Shown here: one piece after another, positions 60,190 to 64,000 of the stretch
Numbering within the stretch: position 1 is the first letter of the stretch
Layout of the letters: every line of letters starts with the position of its first letter
Assembly: GCF_001659605.2 (NCBI RefSeq)
Contig: NC_035173.2
Location: 13,788,945 to 13,852,944, forward strand
DNA length: 64,000 nt
Direction: 5' to 3'
Origin: Manihot esculenta
Lineage: Eukaryota > Streptophyta > Magnoliopsida > Malpighiales > Euphorbiaceae
Notes under the pieces: model-generated
Database searches by the model: none
What the model was told of the DNA's origin: nothing
The model's input: only the letters and a program-made list of their open reading frames with translations
Translations under genes and position numbers: made by a program

Positions 60190-60698
60190 TGAAAGCATCA
60201 AATCTTTAGGTTTTATTTAGTAGGGAGGAAAGAAAATAAAAGAGGTGTGAAATGGGGGAGGAAAGGAAAATATATTTTATTTTCCCTTGGTTATTTTCTC
60301 TCCATTTTGGAGAGAAAATAAAAAAACACATAATTTTTTGATAAAATTACATTTTTATTTTTTTATATCCATTACTATTTTTTTATCTTTTTATTTTTCA
60401 TCCATCCAAAGACAAAGAGAGAAAATAAATAAGAAAAAATAAACAATATTTTCCTCCTCTTCTTATTTTTCTTTCGCTCTTCAAAAATATACAAACATAA
60501 GCTTAACAGGGGAGTAGGAAAAGGGGGAAAAGAAGAGAAGCACGAATGAAAAATAAAAGAATAACTAGGAAGGAGAGAAGAGGGGAAGAAAGAGAGAATA
60601 ATTGTTGTTTTATTAAATTTAAAGTTGGAAACCATAAGTGAAAATGCTATTACTATTTATACAATATATTCTTCTATACACTTCTTATTATCATATCA
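60190..60698 (-). repeat. Middle LTR copy 1 of the small element
   Basis: 509 bp, plus-strand TGAAAGCATCAAATCTT to TTATTATCATATCA. It shares nearly its whole length with 61109-61695. Confidence 0.75.
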
Positions 60699-61108
60699 GA
60701 AAACTTATTATCAACCTATCAGCTAAAAATTTTATTCATTTTATTTTAGGCTTGAACCATGTATTATATAGTTTTTATAATTTTAATTATTTATACTATT
60801 TAATCTATAATTTTAATTATTAATATTATTCACTACAAAATAATAAAAAAATAAAATAAAATTTATCAATTAAATTATAAAAAAAATTGATCGTTAAAAT
60901 AAATTATTAAAGGTTTATTAATTATTAACTATTTATCTATAAAAATTTATAGTTATATTTTATTTTTTACAGTGATTTAATTTTTTAAATTAAAATTAGA
61001 ATAAGCTAATTAATATTTTAATTAATAAAAAATAAGTAATTTGATTTTAGTAAAAACAGGAATAAGTAATAAATTTTGAATGGGAATTTAACTCTGATAT
61101 CAACTCCT

Positions 61109-61695
61109 AAGAAAGCACCAAATCTTTAGGCTTTATTTAGTAGGGAGGAAAGAAAATAAAAGAGGTGTGAAATGGGGGAGGAAAGGAAAATATATTTTAT
61201 TTTCCCTTGGTTATTTTCTCTCCATTTTGGAGAGAAAATAACAAAACATATAACTTTTTGATAAAATTACATTTTTATTTTTTTATATCCATTATCATTT
61301 TTTTTATCTTTTTATTTTTCATCCATCCAAACACAGAGAGAAAATAAATAAGAAAAAATAATATTTTCCTCTTCTTCTTATTTTTCTTTCGCTCTTCAAA
61401 AATATCTAAACATAAGCTTAAAAGGAGAGTAGGAAAGGGGGAAAAGAAGAGAAGCAGGAAGGAAAAATAAAAGAATAATTAGGAATATCTAAACATAAGC
61501 TTAAAAGGGGAGTAGGAAAGGGGGAAAAGAAGAGAAGCAGGAAGAAAAAATAAAAGAATAATTAGGAAGAAGAGAAGAGGGGAAAAAAGAGAGAATAATT
61601 GTTGTTTTATTAAATTTTAAGTTGGAAACCATCAGTTAAAATACTATTACTATTTATACAATATATTACTCTATACACTTCTTATTATCATAACA
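61109..61695 (-). repeat. Middle LTR copy 2 of the small element
   Basis: 587 bp. It is longer than copy 1 because a stretch of about 85 bp (AATATCTAAACATAAGCTTA and following) is duplicated at about 61400-61570. The spacer to each side (60699-61108, 61696-62077) is also a near copy, so the repeat unit is about 0.92-0.97 kb. Confidence 0.75.
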
Positions 61696-62117
61696 GAACT
61701 TATTATCAATCTATCAGCTAAAAATTTTATTCATTTTATTTTAGACTTGAACAATGTATTATATAGTTTTTATAATTTTAATTATTTATACTATTTAATC
61801 TATAATTTTAATTATTAATATTATTCACTACAAAATAATAAAAAAATAAAATAAAATTTATCAATTAAATTATAAATTATAATTTATCAATTATTAACTA
61901 TTTATCTATAAAAATTTATAGTTATATTTTATTTTTTGCAGTGATTTAATTTTTTAAATTAAAATTAGAATAAGTTAATTAATATTTTAATTAATAAAAA
62001 AATAAATAATTTGATTTTAGTAAAAACAGGAATAAGTAATAAATTTTGAATGGGAATTTAACTCTGATATCAACTCCTGTGAAAGCACCAAATCTTTAGA
62101 CTTTATTCAGTAGGGAG

Positions 62118-62614
62118 TGATGCCCGCTGGGTTTCTCCATTCCGGTCAAGGGCCAAGCCTGCGGTAAGGGCCCATCATCCGAAAGCTCACACATCCTCTG
62201 CACTAACAGGTCAGGCCCATTCGATCCTCGATACCAGGCCCCCCTTTGAATTCCTCGACCAGGTCGGTCCAGCCTTCACTGCTCCTCGGGCCGACCCCAT
62301 TTGGGCCCAGCCTTGTTCCTATCTTCCGGCCCAACCCTAAACCAAGAGGAAGATTCATCCACCCGCCTTGTGGGCCCATCTACACGTGCACAGGGAGAAT
62401 CAAAGGCCATTGTGCATGGAGCAGAGATCTGATTCCCTCGTACGTCCGTATCAACGCAGCAGGGATAGGTGGACCAATGATATACGTTCTGTTAGCACGT
62501 CACTAGCAGACAGAAGGAAACATATAAAAGGAGAAATACTCTCCTCTAGGTCTAAGTTTTTTCCAGTTTTACAGAACCCATTGTAAACCCTATTTTCTAG
62601 ATCTCAGATCATCA
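62118..62614 (+). repeat. 5' LTR of a Tat-like Ty3/gypsy element
   Basis: TGATGCCCGC to AGATCATCA, 497 bp, with a TATA box ACATATAAAAGG (about 62519-62530). It inserted into the third LTR copy of the small element. The preceding bases GGGAG (62113-62117) should recur beyond the right end of the window if this is one intact insertion. Confidence 0.85.
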
Positions 62615-62616
62615 AT

Positions 62617-62634
62617 TGGCGCCGTCTGTGGGAA
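62617..62634 (+). other. Primer binding site, tRNA-Arg type
   Basis: TGGCGCCGTCTGTGGGAA, two bases after the LTR, as used by Tat/Ogre/Retand elements. Confidence 0.88.
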
Positions 62635-62694
62635 ACGAAGGAGATCTTTTCATCACCGGAGTTCCACTCTTAACAAAACCCACTGAGATCCACG

Positions 62695-64000
62695 ATGGCT
62701 AATCACAATGAAAGCAACCTTAACATCCCAAATGACCTGAGCTCTGCCCAAGAGGGGCAGCAGTTCTCCTTTTCTAGCCCTACAACACTAAACAACCAAA
62801 CACCCATTCCTCTCCATCCCTCGCCAAGCTTGGCAGGGAATGCTCCCACCGCTACCTTATCCAACCAGGACCTTCAAACAATGGCCCTCCAACTGCAGAA
62901 CACCGCCTACTGGTTGGGGCAAATAATGCAACAAAGGGGCTTCAACACCCCGATAAATACACTCCCAGTGGTAGAAGAACCCCAAACCAATGAGCCCCAA
63001 CCTGCCCTTGACCGTCTTCAAACCAGCAGCCGTGGTACCGGAGAAAGAGGGAGAAGAGCCGGGGAAGAGGAAGAACCGGAGGCTCGAGTCCATGGAAGGA
63101 GGGTGAGGGAGATGATAGAGAATGATGAGGCTGACAACTATTCCGCCGGAACAACCAAGTGGACGAGAAGTGAAGCAGAGGAGGAGGAATACCACCTAGA
63201 GAAGAAACCCAGGCTGGAAGATGAGGATGTAGACCAAAAGCTACAGAAGTTGAGAGAGCAGCTCTTGGCCGAGCTGGGAAAGAAGGATCAGAGCCAAACC
63301 TTCCTGCCCACTTCTTCACCTTTCTCGAAGCAGGTACAGCAGGAGACTGTTCCAAAGAAGTTTACGATGCCATCAATGACGGCTTATGACGGAGCTGGAA
63401 ACCCACGAGAGCATGTCCTCAACTACAAGACTTTCATGGAGCTGCAGACTCTGTCAGACGCCTTGATGTGCAAGGCATTCCTAATGACGCTCTCGGGGCC
63501 AGCGAGGGCGTGGTTTAATAACCTTGAGGCTGGAAGTATCAGCAGTTTTGGAGATCTGGCCACTCGCTTAATCAGCCGGTTTATTGCCGGGGTGCCTGCG
63601 GATAGAAAGACGAGCTACCTGGAAACAATCAAGTAGAGAAGAGACGAATCGCTCAGGGAGTACGTCACTCGTTTCAATACGGAGGCTCTACAAATTCCCG
63701 AGCTCGATGAGGGAAGTGCGGTGGAGGCCATGCAGAAGGGAACGACCTCTGCTGAGTTCTTCGGCTCACTAAGCAGGAAGCCTCCGACCTCACTAGCCGA
63801 GCTGATGCAGAGGGCTGAAAAGTATATAAGACAGGATGATGCCTTAGTGACAAGCCGATTCGCCAAGGGAGCGGTAGGTAAGAAAAAAGCCATGAAGGAA
63901 AGGAGACCGGAGAAGCATGAGAGGAAACATGGCAAAAGGCCTGAGCCTTACAGACAACCCTGGGAACGAAGGTACCAAAGACCTCTCCCTCCTCGGATCG
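62695..64000 (+). pseudogene. Tat-like gag, partial, with one amber stop
   Basis: Starts at ATG 62695 (MANHNESNLNIPNDL), 60 bases past the primer site. A low-complexity, charged N-terminal half (RGTGERGRRAGEEEEPEARV) is followed by the capsid domain: PKKFTMPSMTAYDGAGNPRE, CKAFLMTLSGPARAWFNNLE, DLATRLISRFIAGVPADRKT. At 63634-63636 a TAG follows YLETIK, and the same frame continues RRDESLREYVTRFNTEAL and AELMQRAEKYIRQDDA to the window end. Relatives have Gln at that position, so CAG to TAG is the simplest cause. The gene and the rest of the element run off the right edge. Confidence 0.88.

Larger units (their letters stand above)
58744..62117 (-). mobile_element. Tandem array of a small non-autonomous LTR element
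   Basis: Minus-strand element read as LTR (58744-58924) - internal (58925-60189) - LTR (60190-60698) - internal (60699-61108) - LTR (61109-61695) - internal (61696-62077) - LTR start (62078-62117, cut by the next element). LTRs begin TGAAAGCACCAAATCTTTAGG on the plus strand and end near TTATTATCATAACA; the sense strand has TATAAATAG. Each internal region ends, on the plus side, with CTCTGATATCAACTCC, which in sense reads TTGATATCAGAG, close to the Met primer site TGGTATCAGAGC. No protein domains are seen except a possible gag start in the first internal region. LTR-LTR unequal exchange would explain the array. Confidence 0.72.

Noticed and set aside
59847..60201. Minus-strand frames rich in Phe, Leu and Ser, looking like membrane proteins
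   Set aside because: They are translations of purine-rich simple sequence (GAAAGAAA runs) in the small element and have no conserved start.
1..64000. CRISPR arrays, bacterial operons, rRNA or tRNA genes
   Set aside because: None seen. The tRNA-like strings are short primer binding sites, and the direct repeats are tandem minisatellites or LTRs.

Overview
The window is plant nuclear DNA, almost certainly from a eudicot. It contains one intron-rich single-copy-type gene, a SAWADEE HOMEODOMAIN HOMOLOG 2 (SHH2)-like gene at 53.6-58.3 kb, next to about 52 kb of nested LTR retrotransposons. The AT-rich background, GT-AG introns, plant LTR-element lineages (Tekay/Del-like chromovirus, Athila-like, Tat-like, SIRE-like copia) and tRNA-type primer sites all fit. 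A Euphorbiaceae/Malpighiales source is a guess only.

Layout: 1-2996 is the 3' end of a Ty3/gypsy chromovirus (family called G here; LTR about 2.25 kb). 2997-5744 is AT-rich intergenic DNA with a GC-rich island at 4.2-4.8 kb. 5745-6846 is a tandem array of about 69-bp units. Next comes an old minus-strand transposon-like reading frame that has gained a piece of the ribosomal protein eS12 gene. Later insertions cut that frame into pieces at 6851-7403, 9716-9852 and 51690-51909. A solo G LTR (7404-9710, repeat TCAGC) and a complete G element (9853-51684, repeat GGGAG) both landed in it.

G element 2 was itself hit in both LTRs. Its 5' LTR took an Athila-like element without integrase (11629-20125, repeat GTCAG). 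Its 3' LTR took a SIRE-like copia element on the minus strand (27967-51429, repeat ATATA). The copia element was then hit by a solo LTR of another family (30164-32814, repeat AGAAG) and by a younger, nearly intact G element 3 (40233-50156, repeat ACTAT). Every insertion named here has a matching 5-bp target duplication that I could read on both sides, so the order of events is secure.

Right of the nest: about 1.7 kb of AT-rich sequence, then the nine-coding-exon SHH2-like gene, then a tandem LTR-internal-LTR array of a small non-autonomous minus-strand element (58744-62117), then the 5' LTR, primer site and gag of a Tat-like Ty3/gypsy element that runs off the window.

The most unusual signal is a dense array of a short inverted-repeat motif, TTCGG-N3-CCGAA (mostly TTCGGCCGCCGAA). 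It sits just upstream of the TATA box in the G LTRs, again upstream of the TATA box in the unrelated copia LTR, and a third time in front of an extra downstream gene inside the copia element. That extra gene appears to have its own leader, its own intron and a C-terminal heptad coiled coil. These parts do not form a pathway. The window records mobile-element layering beside a gene whose family helps direct DNA methylation to such elements.
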